The notes: generated by a model from the sequence alone, not told the origin. DNA of 64,000 nucleotides from 66-474 sp035249175 (GCA_035249175.1 DATFGT010000103.1:10281-74280); one strand, 5' to 3'. Shown: positions 46,751 to 56,241, counted from the first letter of the stretch. Program-made: numbers and translations.

Positions 46751-47338
46751 ATGGGGTATTTCGTTCATCCATCCGCCATTGTCGATGAAGGCGCGCAAAT
46801 CGGGGATGATTCGCGCGTATGGCACTTCGTGCACGTTTGCGCGGGTGCGCGCATCGGCAGCGGAGTGTCGTTGGGACAGAATGTGTTCGTCGGCAACCGG
46901 GTGGTCATCGGCGATCGCTGCAAGATCCAGAACAACGTATCGGTGTACGACAACGTAACGTTGGAAGAGGGTGTGTTCTGCGGCCCGAGCATGGTGTTCA
47001 CGAACGTCTACAACCCACGCTCGCTGGTTGAGCGCAAAAACGAATACCGCGACACCTTCGTGAAAAAGGGCGCGACGCTGGGCGCGAACTGCACGATCGT
47101 CTGCGGCGTCACCATCGGCGCCTTCGCCTTCGTGGGGGCGGGCGCAGTCGTGACACGGGACGTGCCGGCCTACGCGTTGATGGTGGGCTCGCCTGCGCGT
47201 CAGATCGGCTGGATGAGCGAATTTGGCGAGCGGCTGGATTTACCGCTGCAGGGTGATGGCCAGGCCGCCTGTTCCCACACGGGAGCGCGTTATCTGATGC
47301 AGGGTGATGTTGTGGTCAAGTTGGGAGACTCGGGATGA
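46751..47338 (+). CDS. wbpD: Sugar N-acetyltransferase, WbpD/WlbB-like
   Basis: 195 aa from ATG 46751. Left-handed beta-helix with hexapeptide repeats (VDEGAQIGDDSRVWHFVHV, IGSGVSLGQNVFVGNRVVIG). NVYNPRSLVERKNEYRDTFV is characteristic of the WbpD family, which acetylates the 3-amino group of UDP-GlcNAc(3NH2)A. It overlaps the aminotransferase gene by 4 bp. Confidence 0.9.
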   Translation: MGYFVHPSAIVDEGAQIGDDSRVWHFVHVCAGARIGSGVSLGQNVFVGNRVVIGDRCKIQNNVSVYDNVTLEEGVFCGPSMVFTNVYNPRSLVERKNEYRDTFVKKGATLGANCTIVCGVTIGAFAFVGAGAVVTRDVPAYALMVGSPARQIGWMSEFGERLDLPLQGDGQAACSHTGARYLMQGDVVVKLGDSG

Positions 47339-48432
47339 TCCAATTCGTCGATCTGCAGGCACAACGGACACGGATTGGGCGGGAGATCGATGCCGCGATT
47401 CAACGCGTGCTCGCGCATGGCCAGTTCATCCTGGGGCCGGAAGTGGCCGAACTGGAACGCGCGCTCGAGGCTTGCACCGGCGCACGGCATTGCATATCGG
47501 TCGCCAACGGAACCGACGCCCTGCAAATCGTCCAGATGGCGCTGGGGATCGGTCCGGGCGACGAGGTGATCATGCCTGGCTTTACCTACATCGCCACGGC
47601 GGAAACCACGGCGCTGCTCGGCGCCAAGCCGGTCTATGTGGACATCGATCCGCGTACCTACAACCTCGATGCATCCTTGCTCGAAGCCGCGATAACACCG
47701 CGCACCAAGGCGGTCATCGGGGTCTCCCTGTTCGGACAATGTGCCGATTTCGACGCCATCAACGCAGTCGCTGCACGGCATGGCATACCGGTGATCGAAG
47801 ATGCCGCGCAGAGCTTTGGCGCCTCCTACAAGGACCGCAAGAGCTGCAATCTGACGAGCATCGCCTGTACCAGTTTTTTCCCGAGCAAACCGCTCGGTTG
47901 CTACGGCGACGGTGGCGCCATTTTCACCAGCGACGACGGGCTTGCGAAGGGCATGCGGCAAATTGCCCGGCACGGCCAGGACCGCCGATACCATCACGTG
48001 CGCGTGGGGGTAAACAGTCGCCTGGACACAATGCAGGCGGCCATCCTGCTCCAGAAGTTGAAAGTCCTCGAGGACGAAATTGCCGCCCGCCAACATGTGG
48101 CGGCTACCTACAAGCGCTTGCTGCCTTCAGCGGGCGTGACGGAAGTGCCACACGTGGACAAGCACAACGTGAGCGCATGGGCACAATTCACCGTGCAAGT
48201 CGCGAATCGCGAACAGGTGCAGGCATCCCTCGCCACGGCCGGCATCCCCACCGCCGTGCACTATCCGATCCCGCTCAACCGGCAACCCGCCGTTGCTGCC
48301 GGCGCCAAGCTTCCGGTCGGCGATGCAGTGGCTGAACGCGTCCTCAGCTTGCCGATGCACCCCTACCTGACCGAACAAACCCAGCACTTGGTCGTGGAGC
48401 ATCTCGGCGCCGCACTGGGAGTGCCGGCATGA
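47335..48432 (+). CDS. wbpE: DegT/DnrJ/EryC1 aminotransferase, WbpE-like
   Basis: 365 aa PLP enzyme. Start MIQFVDLQAQRTRIGREID is typical of the WbpE/WlbC subgroup. The PLP lysine lies in FFPSKPLGCYGDGGA (about Lys185), and IEDAAQSFGASYKDR is near 155-169. It adds the 3-amino group from glutamate. With WbpB, WbpD and the WbpI-like epimerase it supports a diacetamido-uronate pathway. Confidence 0.92.
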   Translation: MIQFVDLQAQRTRIGREIDAAIQRVLAHGQFILGPEVAELERALEACTGARHCISVANGTDALQIVQMALGIGPGDEVIMPGFTYIATAETTALLGAKPVYVDIDPRTYNLDASLLEAAITPRTKAVIGVSLFGQCADFDAINAVAARHGIPVIEDAAQSFGASYKDRKSCNLTSIACTSFFPSKPLGCYGDGGAIFTSDDGLAKGMRQIARHGQDRRYHHVRVGVNSRLDTMQAAILLQKLKVLEDEIAARQHVAATYKRLLPSAGVTEVPHVDKHNVSAWAQFTVQVANREQVQASLATAGIPTAVHYPIPLNRQPAVAAGAKLPVGDAVAERVLSLPMHPYLTEQTQHLVVEHLGAALGVPA

Positions 48433-48447
48433 CTCGTGAGCGCCTCG

Positions 48448-48471
48448 TGCATGCCTCGCGAAAGGCATGCA
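48448..48471. terminator. Hairpin after the WbpE-like gene
   Basis: TGCATGCCT / AGGCATGCA gives a perfect 9-bp stem with a 6-base loop (CGCGAA), 15 bp after the stop. No clear T-run follows, so termination is uncertain; it may mark the end of this transcript. Confidence 0.4.
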
Positions 48472-48555
48472 GGTCGTGCCCTTGTCGATCTTGCTTGAAA
48501 CCATGATCGCGACTGCCGCGTGCGGCCGCGGTGTAGGCTCGATGGCGTGGGTGCC

Positions 48556-49485
48556 ATGATGCTGTCTCTGGACGTGGTGGTGCGGACACTCGCGGACGCG
48601 CAACGCTCCGAGTTGTTGTTCCGTGCGCTGGACAGCATCCAGAACCAGCAAGGCATCAGCGCGCGACCCATCGTGGTGGTCAACGGTCAGATGTTCGACC
48701 CTGCAACGCTCGCGGCGTTGCAGGAGCGGCCCGGCATCCTCCTGCACCAGGAGCAGCAGGCCTCGATGAGGGTGGCACGCGCCGCGGGGCGCAACCTCGT
48801 GACGGCGCCCTTTTTCTCCTATCTGGACGATGACGATGAAGTGATCGCGGGGTCGCTGCTGGAGCCGCTGCGATGGCTCGACAGCCATCCTGACTGCGAT
48901 GTATTGATCAACAACGGATACTTCGTCAGGGATGGTGGTGTCCTCAGCGAATCAACCCATCTTGCCAACCATGTCGATCGACCCGCCATGGGCCTGTTGA
49001 ACGAATGCTGGCTGTCCCCCGGAGCCTGCATCTTCCGCACGGCAAGCATTTCCGCCGACACACTGGATGCCGATTGGAACCACCTGGAGTGGACGCACCT
49101 GGCGTTCGAACTTTGCGCGCAACGCAAGCGGTTGCACTTCATGGATGTTCCAACCGTGCGTTATTACGATACGCCGGGATCGATGTCGAAGCAGGTCCGG
49201 CACCACGAAGTCGCACTGGATTTGCTGCGGGTGGTGCAGCAGGACACCCGGCTGGATCCCGAAGTCCGGCAAGAGGCGGACCGCAAATATCTGCGCACCC
49301 TCCATAATCTGGCCATGACCTACTGGCAACGCGGCCATTACCTGCGTGCGTGGCGGTGTCATCTGGGTAGCCTGCGGCCGCCGCACACCTTCAAGTATCT
49401 GTTGTTCTCGCGCAAGCTCCTGTGGCCGTTCAACCGACCCAAGCCCGGAACGGTGGCGATGTCGCACCTCTCCGATGGTGAATGA
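48556..49485 (+). CDS. Glycosyltransferase, GT2-like (GT-A fold)
   Basis: 309 aa from ATG 48556 (MMLSLDVVVRTLADAQ). The start resembles GT2 enzymes; the metal/nucleotide site appears as FFSYLDDDDEVIAGSL near 92-107, and WSLSP-type acceptor residues as LNECWLSPGACIFR. The C-terminal third (QEADRKYLRTLHNLAMTYW) is helical. The acceptor and sugar are unknown. It opens the accessory module after the Wbp genes. Confidence 0.75.
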   Translation: MMLSLDVVVRTLADAQRSELLFRALDSIQNQQGISARPIVVVNGQMFDPATLAALQERPGILLHQEQQASMRVARAAGRNLVTAPFFSYLDDDDEVIAGSLLEPLRWLDSHPDCDVLINNGYFVRDGGVLSESTHLANHVDRPAMGLLNECWLSPGACIFRTASISADTLDADWNHLEWTHLAFELCAQRKRLHFMDVPTVRYYDTPGSMSKQVRHHEVALDLLRVVQQDTRLDPEVRQEADRKYLRTLHNLAMTYWQRGHYLRAWRCHLGSLRPPHTFKYLLFSRKLLWPFNRPKPGTVAMSHLSDGE

Positions 49486-49579
49486 CGAACAGCGGAACCA
49501 TCATGCTGGTATTCCATCGGTTTGATCAGTGAACAGAAGCTGCGTGGCACACGCGTCTGGAATGGGAGGAGCAACGGCG

Positions 49580-51847
49580 ATGGACATTGCATGCACCCGC
49601 ACCTCAGGTCGTGACTGGAACGGATTCAGGCTGTTTGCCTTGGCGGTCGCCGGAACAACTCTGTTTTTTGGTGCCGCACATGCCGCGACCGTCGTGACTG
49701 ACCATGTGACCAACCAGGCCAGGCACACGCAAACCAGCGTTCCGGTCACCTTTGGCCAAGTGTTCAAAGCCGGCGACGTCGCAAAAGGTGAAACGGTAGT
49801 GGCGACGTTGAACGGGCAACCCATCCCATTGCAGGTCGACGCCAAGGCCAGGAACCCGGACGGTAGTCTGAGGCATGCCGTGCTGACCGCACTCGTACCG
49901 ACCTTGTCGGGAGGCGCAAGCGAGCCGCTGGCGATTGCCGCCTCTTCTTCTCCGGCATCGACAGGATCGCCGCTGTCGCTTGCTCAACTGTTGGCCACGC
50001 AATACGACGCCAAGGCATCGCTGGACATTGGCGGCACAGCTTATGTCGTCAGCGCCCGCGCACTTTTGCAAGCCGCGCAACATTCAGGTGGTTGCGAACC
50101 TTGGAGCAACGCTTGCGGTGTATGGCTCTCGGGCCCCCTGGTGAGCGAGTGGATCGTCAACGGGCCCGTAACGAGTTCAACCGGCACGGCCAGCCCGAAT
50201 CTGCGGGTGTATTTCAATGTGCGCGCCTACGCCGGAAGCGCACCCGGTTCCATCGCTTATGTGCGTACCGATATCGTAGTCGAAAACGCTTGGGCATACA
50301 GTCCGCAGGCTCAGTTCCAATACACCGCCACTTTGACCTCCGGTTCTGCCAGCTATACCAGCCCAGCGCTAACCCAGTATGCCTACACCCGCTGGCATCA
50401 TGTGCTGTGGTGGAACGGCTCGGATCCGCAACTCTATCTGCAACAGGACACGCGCTACATCCAGGACAGCCTGGCGGTGTCGCGGTACGCGCCCTTGCGG
50501 CCCAGTCCTACTTTTCTGGCCAAAGTGCGCCAGTTCTGTGCACCGCTCGATCATTGCGACCAGACCCAACGCATGGGCAATGTCGGCGCCCAGGATGCCA
50601 TAGGACCGCTGCCGCGCTGGACCAGTGTGTACATCATTGATCCCGATGTGCGCGCCTACAACTGGATGTTGGCCAACACCGATGCGCTGGGCACCTATCC
50701 GGTTCATTTTCGCGATCAGGCGACCGGCTGGCCGCTGAGCATCCAGAAGCATCCCTACGTCACGATCCTTGGCTGGACGCATGCCCGCAACGCCGCGCGG
50801 GGCAAAGGTCCCCACGCGGATCTTTATCGCAAAGACCTGCTCCCCACCTGCGTGAAGGATTCGGAACTCACGAAGAAGTGCACCGGAATTTATTTCAATA
50901 CTGGCAGCCTCTACAGCTGGTCGAACGCCCACCAACCAGCCGCCGGTTACGTTGCCTACATGGTCACCGGCTCGCACTTTTACATGGAGGAGATGGCGTT
51001 CTACGCCTCGATGAGCGAGCTTTCGGCCGGCGAGGCTTATCGCGCATTTTCACGGGGGCTGATCGACCATGCGCGAAGCCAGGTGCGCGGCAAGGCCTGG
51101 GTGTTGCGCGAGATGGCGGACGCCGCGTGGCTTCTGCCCGACGGCTATCCTCTGAAGGCCGAGTTCAACGCCGACGTGAACAACTCGATCGCCGACTTCA
51201 ATGCCACCTACACGAACAACCCCAATGCCAATCCACTGGGCATGATGAACAGTGGATCGCAATATCCCATCAACGGCAAAAAGAACCGGGGTGGGACGCC
51301 GTGGCAACACAGTTTCCTGACCTGGTCGGCGGGCCACGCGGCGGACCTGGGATTTGCGGGCGCCGCGGCCTTCCGCGATTGGCTCGGAAAATTCGAGGTC
51401 GGCCTGATGACGGACTGGCTGGCCGATCCGACACGCGGCTATTGCTGGGTTGCCGCGTCTGCTTACAAAGTGCAGGTCAAGGACGACTCCGGCAAATGGT
51501 TCCCCAACTACACCGCAGTCTATGACGCCACCTTTCCCTTTGTCGCGGGACTTCAGTGCAACTCCCCTGAGATGATTGCTGCGCTGGGCAAGGAGAAAAA
51601 GCGTCGCTGGCAAGTAGGGGAGATGTTCGGTTACCCGGATTCGGCGACGGGGTATCCCGCCAACCTCCAGATAGGCCTCGCAACCGCAGTCGACAGCGGG
51701 CTGCCGAACGCCGAGCGAGCCTGGAAGATCTTTGAATCGCGCAGCATCAAGCCGTCGCCACCGACAGGCTATGACAACTTCCCCAACTTCGCGATCATTC
51801 CCCGCGGCACGAAGGTCAGTCCCGTCGCTTCCGGCGCTGGGCATTGA
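49580..51847 (+). CDS. Large secreted protein, putative polysaccharide lyase/hydrolase (paralog 1)
   Basis: 755 aa from ATG 49580, picked for its strong GGGAGGAG ribosome-binding site 8 bp upstream. Signal peptide, cleavage after Ala35 (AHA/A). An N-terminal beta domain (VPVTFGQVFKAGDVAKGETV, VDAKARNPDGSLRHAVLT) resembles the RIFT-barrel start of YetA/rhamnogalacturonan-lyase-like proteins. The remainder, with QRMGNVGAQDAIGPLPRW and WMLANTDALGTY, is probably an alpha/alpha toroid. Clearly paralogous to 56939-59806. A periplasmic or secreted role on the polymer is inferred; catalytic residues are not identified. Confidence 0.7.
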   Translation: MDIACTRTSGRDWNGFRLFALAVAGTTLFFGAAHAATVVTDHVTNQARHTQTSVPVTFGQVFKAGDVAKGETVVATLNGQPIPLQVDAKARNPDGSLRHAVLTALVPTLSGGASEPLAIAASSSPASTGSPLSLAQLLATQYDAKASLDIGGTAYVVSARALLQAAQHSGGCEPWSNACGVWLSGPLVSEWIVNGPVTSSTGTASPNLRVYFNVRAYAGSAPGSIAYVRTDIVVENAWAYSPQAQFQYTATLTSGSASYTSPALTQYAYTRWHHVLWWNGSDPQLYLQQDTRYIQDSLAVSRYAPLRPSPTFLAKVRQFCAPLDHCDQTQRMGNVGAQDAIGPLPRWTSVYIIDPDVRAYNWMLANTDALGTYPVHFRDQATGWPLSIQKHPYVTILGWTHARNAARGKGPHADLYRKDLLPTCVKDSELTKKCTGIYFNTGSLYSWSNAHQPAAGYVAYMVTGSHFYMEEMAFYASMSELSAGEAYRAFSRGLIDHARSQVRGKAWVLREMADAAWLLPDGYPLKAEFNADVNNSIADFNATYTNNPNANPLGMMNSGSQYPINGKKNRGGTPWQHSFLTWSAGHAADLGFAGAAAFRDWLGKFEVGLMTDWLADPTRGYCWVAASAYKVQVKDDSGKWFPNYTAVYDATFPFVAGLQCNSPEMIAALGKEKKRRWQVGEMFGYPDSATGYPANLQIGLATAVDSGLPNAERAWKIFESRSIKPSPPTGYDNFPNFAIIPRGTKVSPVASGAGH

Positions 51848-52053
51848 GGTTTGCCGCCGGGCGCGAATGCTCGAGCCCAGGTAGCTGCGGCACAGACCGT
51901 GGACCACCGGGATCAGACCGAAGCGTCGTGCAATAAAGCGCGACAGCCAACGGATTTGCCGGATGTCGCTGATACGATGGCCGCGGCAAGGCGGCTACCG
52001 CAGCCCGCGGCCATGCCTGCCGTCCAAAACGGACGACTGCACGGGAAAACGAC

Positions 52054-52842
52054 ATGAAGCAAAGCGTACTCGAATTGCTGCCGCCCAGTATTTACCTCAG
52101 GCTTAAACACTGGGATTACAGGAGAAAACACAAATCGCGGTTTGAAGAGCTGCAAAACATGCGAATTGCCACCACGGAGGATGGATATTCATACAAGCCA
52201 TTCGACGATACCAAGTCGATCTTTGTGCATATCCCGAAATGTGCCGGCGTTGCCATCAACAAAACGATTTTTGGCAATCTCGCCGGTGGGCATACGACGC
52301 TCGATGAATATTTGAATGTTTTCGAGCCGGCGCGTATTGCCAATTATTTCAAATTCACCGTCGTGAGGAATCCGTGGGATCGGGTGGTGTCAGCGTATTT
52401 CTTCTTGAAGAGCGGAGGCATCGGACAAGAAGACCATACCGGATTCAGAAAGGAGTTCGGCGGCACCTTGGATTTCAAGGTTTTTGTAAGGAACTGGGTG
52501 AACAAGACCAACATCTGGCGATGGCACCAATTCCGCCCGCAGTATCACTACATGCTGGAAAAACGCGGGAAGGTACATCTGGACTTCGTTGCGTTTCTGG
52601 AAAATATCGATTCCGATTTTGCATATATAGTCGACCGTATAGGTCTCGGTTGCAGGCTGACCAAGTCCAACAAGAGCGATCATTCTTCGTACATGGACTA
52701 CTACGACGAGGAAAGCAGGAACATCGTGGCCGATGCGTATGCCGAAGACATAAGGATGCTCGGGTATGCCTTTGACAATTCCAGTCTCAAGGGGCAAGTG
52801 AGGGACCGTGACAACGGGAAGATTTATTCGCTGCGCTCGTAG
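52054..52842 (+). CDS. Sulfotransferase family 2-like protein
   Basis: 262 aa. PAPS-binding loop SIFVHIPKCAGVAINKTIF (about residues 55-73) and 3'-phosphate site FTVVRNPWDRVVSAYFF near 105-121, as in carbohydrate sulfotransferases (Sulfotransfer_2 type). Base composition is clearly lower in GC than its neighbours: three 60-base lines counted by hand gave 27-30 G/C. This suggests recent transfer. The 206-bp gap before it has no clear promoter. Confidence 0.85.
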   Translation: MKQSVLELLPPSIYLRLKHWDYRRKHKSRFEELQNMRIATTEDGYSYKPFDDTKSIFVHIPKCAGVAINKTIFGNLAGGHTTLDEYLNVFEPARIANYFKFTVVRNPWDRVVSAYFFLKSGGIGQEDHTGFRKEFGGTLDFKVFVRNWVNKTNIWRWHQFRPQYHYMLEKRGKVHLDFVAFLENIDSDFAYIVDRIGLGCRLTKSNKSDHSSYMDYYDEESRNIVADAYAEDIRMLGYAFDNSSLKGQVRDRDNGKIYSLRS

Positions 52843-52917
52843 ATGACACCTCAAGTTTGTGGGTGTTGCAGCGGGCGGCCCGTATCAGCACCTGAACGGT
52901 GAAGGTCGGGCAGCGGC

Positions 52918-54678
52918 ATGATCACGGTTTGCTCGGACGCTGCGATGCTGAACGCGCTTTCGGTTTTTCTTCGAGGGGGTGACCCGGAAGGACGCTTGCG
53001 CGCCCTGAAGTCATTCGCGCGCCAGGGATTTGTCGCGGCCGAGACTTTTGACTGGGAGCAAGGCGTGCTGGATGCATGGGCGTGTCCCTCCCAGTCTGCC
53101 GTCGAGAATTGCATTGTCCGGAAACCGGACTGCTTCGCCTGCTGTGTCGGGCCATTGTGGTACCGGGGCCGCTTTGGCGATCCGGCGCTGCGCCTTCTGG
53201 TGGATGAAGTCGACGACACCATAAAGATTGACGAGATGGCGTTGCGCGGCAATTTCGCGCTGTTCCTTCGCAAGGGCAAACATTGTGTGTTGATGAACGA
53301 TGCGCTGGGCTTCGTGCGGTTGTATGCCAGTGCGGATCGGGCGTTCTACAGCACCAGTTGGCTCGCGGCTTGCGCGTATGCGGGGCAGGTGGAACTCGAT
53401 GAGGATGCAGCCGCCGAATACGTGTTGCTGGGCGCCTCGCACTCGGACAGGACGGTCGCACAGGGCATCAGCGCGCTGCCGCTTGCTCGTGCTTTCGACC
53501 TGACGGACAGGCGCACGTATCCGCGTTTTGCCGCGGGCTTCTGGACTGAAGCGCAGGTTCCCGCGACGTTCAACGGAGCGGCCGATGTCATCGAAGAGCG
53601 CCTGCGTACGATCTTCAGGGACATCGCCGCGGCGTTCCCCGGGCGCGTGCGCACGGCACTTTCGGGCGGCTTCGACTCACGGCTGATTCTTGCGGCGCTG
53701 CTGGCGTGCGGCGAGCGTCCGGAACTGTTCGTCTACGGTGGCCAAGGATCCGAAGACATACCGATTGCGCGCGCAGTCGCCGGCAGTGCGGGTATTCCGA
53801 TCAATGTGTTCGACAAGAGCGCGTTGAACGCTCGCTTGACGGTGCCCGATCTCGAACGCCTTGTGCAGAACGCCTTGTTCTTCGACGGACTGCCGAACGA
53901 CGGCATCGATGATCCGGGTGCGGACCGGCAGACCCGCTTGGCGTCGACCGCCGGAGGTTATCTGGCCCCGAACGGCGGTGGCGGCGAAATTTTCCGGAAT
54001 TTCTTCCATTTGCCAGATCGGGCTTTTCATGCCATGGATATCGTGCGGGCGTTCTATCGGGGTTTTGATTCCGCGGTATTCAGACGTCGCGACGGCCTGG
54101 CTCGCTGGCACGACAGGCTCGCGGCATCCATTGAATCCACGTTGGGCGTGGATCCTTCCACGGCGCGTCGAGGGCTGGGCCGTGAGCAGGTGGAACTGAT
54201 CTATCCACTGTTCCGCTGCCACCACTGGATGGGCGTGAACAACAGTGCTGCCGTGCGCCATGGCCATTACGTGACTCCGCTTGTCGATCTGGACACGGTG
54301 CGTTTCGCCTGCCGGCTTCCGCTGGCCTGGAAAAACGCCGGCCGTCTGGAGAGCCGACTGATTGCGGCGCTGGACCGAAGCGTTGCGGACCAGCCTTCGA
54401 CCTATGGGTTCCGGTTCGCCGAAGGGCCGGATCGAAATGCACGTTTCAGGGAGTGGATCACTTGCATGCGCCCGGTGTTCGCACGTCCCTTCATCAATGC
54501 AATGCGCCGGCAGTTGCGCCCGACGGTAATGGCCACTGATAGGATGGCTCGGTGCCGTTCGCTACTTCCGGGGGAGTGGCGGATGGACTCCGTGCTGGAT
54601 CTGGAGCGCCTGCCGGACGACTATGCTTTCGCCCGCGCATTGGCGATTGAAGTCGTCTGGCGCGAGCTTGTCACATGA
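52918..54678 (+). CDS. Asparagine-synthase-like amide ligase lacking the glutaminase cysteine
   Basis: 586 aa. The N-terminal third keeps the class-II glutaminase fold outline (ALRGNFALFLRKGKHCVLMN, DALGFVRLYAS) but starts MITVCSDAAM, with no Cys at position 2. The ATP-pyrophosphatase loop is intact as LSGGFDSRLILAAL near 243-256. In beta-lactam synthetase the same loss turns the enzyme into an amide ligase that does not use glutamine. A transfer of an amine to a carboxylate, in a module with sulfotransferases, is plausible but unproven. Confidence 0.8.
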   Translation: MITVCSDAAMLNALSVFLRGGDPEGRLRALKSFARQGFVAAETFDWEQGVLDAWACPSQSAVENCIVRKPDCFACCVGPLWYRGRFGDPALRLLVDEVDDTIKIDEMALRGNFALFLRKGKHCVLMNDALGFVRLYASADRAFYSTSWLAACAYAGQVELDEDAAAEYVLLGASHSDRTVAQGISALPLARAFDLTDRRTYPRFAAGFWTEAQVPATFNGAADVIEERLRTIFRDIAAAFPGRVRTALSGGFDSRLILAALLACGERPELFVYGGQGSEDIPIARAVAGSAGIPINVFDKSALNARLTVPDLERLVQNALFFDGLPNDGIDDPGADRQTRLASTAGGYLAPNGGGGEIFRNFFHLPDRAFHAMDIVRAFYRGFDSAVFRRRDGLARWHDRLAASIESTLGVDPSTARRGLGREQVELIYPLFRCHHWMGVNNSAAVRHGHYVTPLVDLDTVRFACRLPLAWKNAGRLESRLIAALDRSVADQPSTYGFRFAEGPDRNARFREWITCMRPVFARPFINAMRRQLRPTVMATDRMARCRSLLPGEWRMDSVLDLERLPDDYAFARALAIEVVWRELVT

Positions 54679-54732
54679 CGATGATTGTCTGTCCATAACC
54701 GCCCGCCGACGCTGGGGATCGGGGCCTCGGCT

Positions 54733-55482
54733 ATGACAACTTCAAGCTTGGAATTTTCAGCGATGAACGCGAGCGCGGAGAAGGAAGCGAAACGCCTGGT
54801 CATCGGCTGCGGTACCGGTCGCTGTGGCACCGTCTCGCTGGTGAAGTTCCTGGACAGCCAACCTGGTATTTCCATGCTGCACGAGGGAGTTATCGGGAGC
54901 GATCGCAAAGCCCATCGTTTGGTTCCCTGGTACGAAGGGGAGGCGCAACTATGGTCCTGGCTGGCCGAGCTCGAGGGCAGGAGCGCCGGGGACCAGTGGT
55001 ATGGCGACGTGGGTTTTTACTTTCTTCCGTACCTTCCGGCGATATTCAAACGCTATCCGACTTCGCGTGCCATTTGCCTTGAAAGAGACAGAAAGCAGGT
55101 AATCCGGAGCTATCTTGAGAAAACCGAAGGACGAAACCACTGGTACCGGCACGGGGGCGACGGCTGGGCCGAAGACCCCGAATGGGATCCCTGCTATCCG
55201 CATTATGCCGAGCCGGACAAGCGCAAGGCGCTAGGGTTGTACTGGGACCAGTATCACTCCACTGCAAAGGAATATTGCGCCCGGTTTCCTGAGCAGTTCC
55301 TGCTGTTGCCCACGGCTGCGTTGAACGATGCTAGTGGTCGACGCAAGCTGCTTGAATTCATCGGCTATGACGTCAAGCGAGCAGTCGAGGGCCAATTCCG
55401 TGCGAATGCAAGCTATAAAAATCGCCTGCGGAGAACCGTGGCGCGCGTGTCGTCGCTGTTCGGAACCGGCCGCCATCCGTAG
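54733..55482 (+). CDS. Sulfotransferase-like P-loop protein
   Basis: 249 aa from ATG 54733; an upstream TTG and a downstream ATG 54763 are alternatives. A phosphosulfate-loop motif, LVIGCGTGRCGTVSLVKFL, lies near residues 20-40, and an arginine-rich segment AICLERDRKQVIRSYLEKT near 112-130 could be the 3'-phosphate site. The acceptor is unknown. Third sulfotransferase-like gene in the window. Confidence 0.72.
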   Translation: MTTSSLEFSAMNASAEKEAKRLVIGCGTGRCGTVSLVKFLDSQPGISMLHEGVIGSDRKAHRLVPWYEGEAQLWSWLAELEGRSAGDQWYGDVGFYFLPYLPAIFKRYPTSRAICLERDRKQVIRSYLEKTEGRNHWYRHGGDGWAEDPEWDPCYPHYAEPDKRKALGLYWDQYHSTAKEYCARFPEQFLLLPTAALNDASGRRKLLEFIGYDVKRAVEGQFRANASYKNRLRRTVARVSSLFGTGRHP

Positions 55483-55554
55483 CGTTGTTGCGGATGCCGT
55501 CTTTGGATTCTTGAACCTGGAACCCCACAGTCAGCCAAGGCTCGCCACGAAGTC

Positions 55555-56241
55555 ATGATCCTTGCCGTGCAAATCGTGATTTTGTGTTTGACTGCCGTGG
55601 CCGTCCTGCTCGGCGCGTTTTATTTTCCCTATCCGTCGCCATTGATTCGGCGGTGGCTGCCGCCGCGCAAGCGTTGGCCCGAAATGCAAATCCGCGGCTG
55701 GTTGAAGAGCGGGAAGTTCCAGCGCGCCTTCCTGAGCCATTTTTACAGCGATCCCGAACGCGTGGCGCCTCCCGGCAACAGCATGCTGGCTCCGGCAGAC
55801 GGCGTTGTGACGAGCACCGATGCGCGCGGGGGAGTCCGTTACCTCGTGATTGCGCTTAGTTTCTGGGACATGCACGTGCAACGCAGCCCGATAGCCGGAA
55901 AGGTGATCAGCGTGGAATCGCATGGCGATGATTTCATGGATGGCGAAGGACGCGAATTTGCCTTCCTGAGGGAAAAAACCTGCCCCGTGCAAAAACGACT
56001 TGTGATCGCGACCGATGCCGGACTGGTCGCGGTGCGACTGATCACTAGCCTGGCGGCGCGGCGCATCGAAACCTGGGTGCATGAAGGCGAGGAAGTCACG
56101 CGTGGCCAGAGGATCGGCAGGATATTGCTGGGTAGCACCGTGGTGCTCGAGCTGCCTGCCACCGCAAAGCTGCTGGTGCGCGAGGGCGATCGTGTCTGGG
56201 CGGGAGAGACGGCGGTCGCGGAAGGGTTGACCGTGCCATGA
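55555..56241 (+). CDS. Phosphatidylserine-decarboxylase-like protein
   Basis: 228 aa. An N-terminal membrane segment (about 5-25), then the PSD fold: MLAPADGVV with Asp82, SFWDMHVQRSP with His107, and the self-cleavage motif LLGSTVVLEL with Ser194. The likely Asp-His-Ser triad is therefore present, and the enzyme may form its own pyruvoyl cofactor. Housekeeping PSD normally sits elsewhere, so this copy may act on a special lipid or anchor. It overlaps the next small gene by 4 bp. Confidence 0.82.
   Translation: MILAVQIVILCLTAVAVLLGAFYFPYPSPLIRRWLPPRKRWPEMQIRGWLKSGKFQRAFLSHFYSDPERVAPPGNSMLAPADGVVTSTDARGGVRYLVIALSFWDMHVQRSPIAGKVISVESHGDDFMDGEGREFAFLREKTCPVQKRLVIATDAGLVAVRLITSLAARRIETWVHEGEEVTRGQRIGRILLGSTVVLELPATAKLLVREGDRVWAGETAVAEGLTVP

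Noticed and set aside
49547..49562. TGGCACACGCGTCTGG as a sigma-54 promoter for the 755-aa gene
   Set aside because: The -12 half lacks the GC dinucleotide at the required position.
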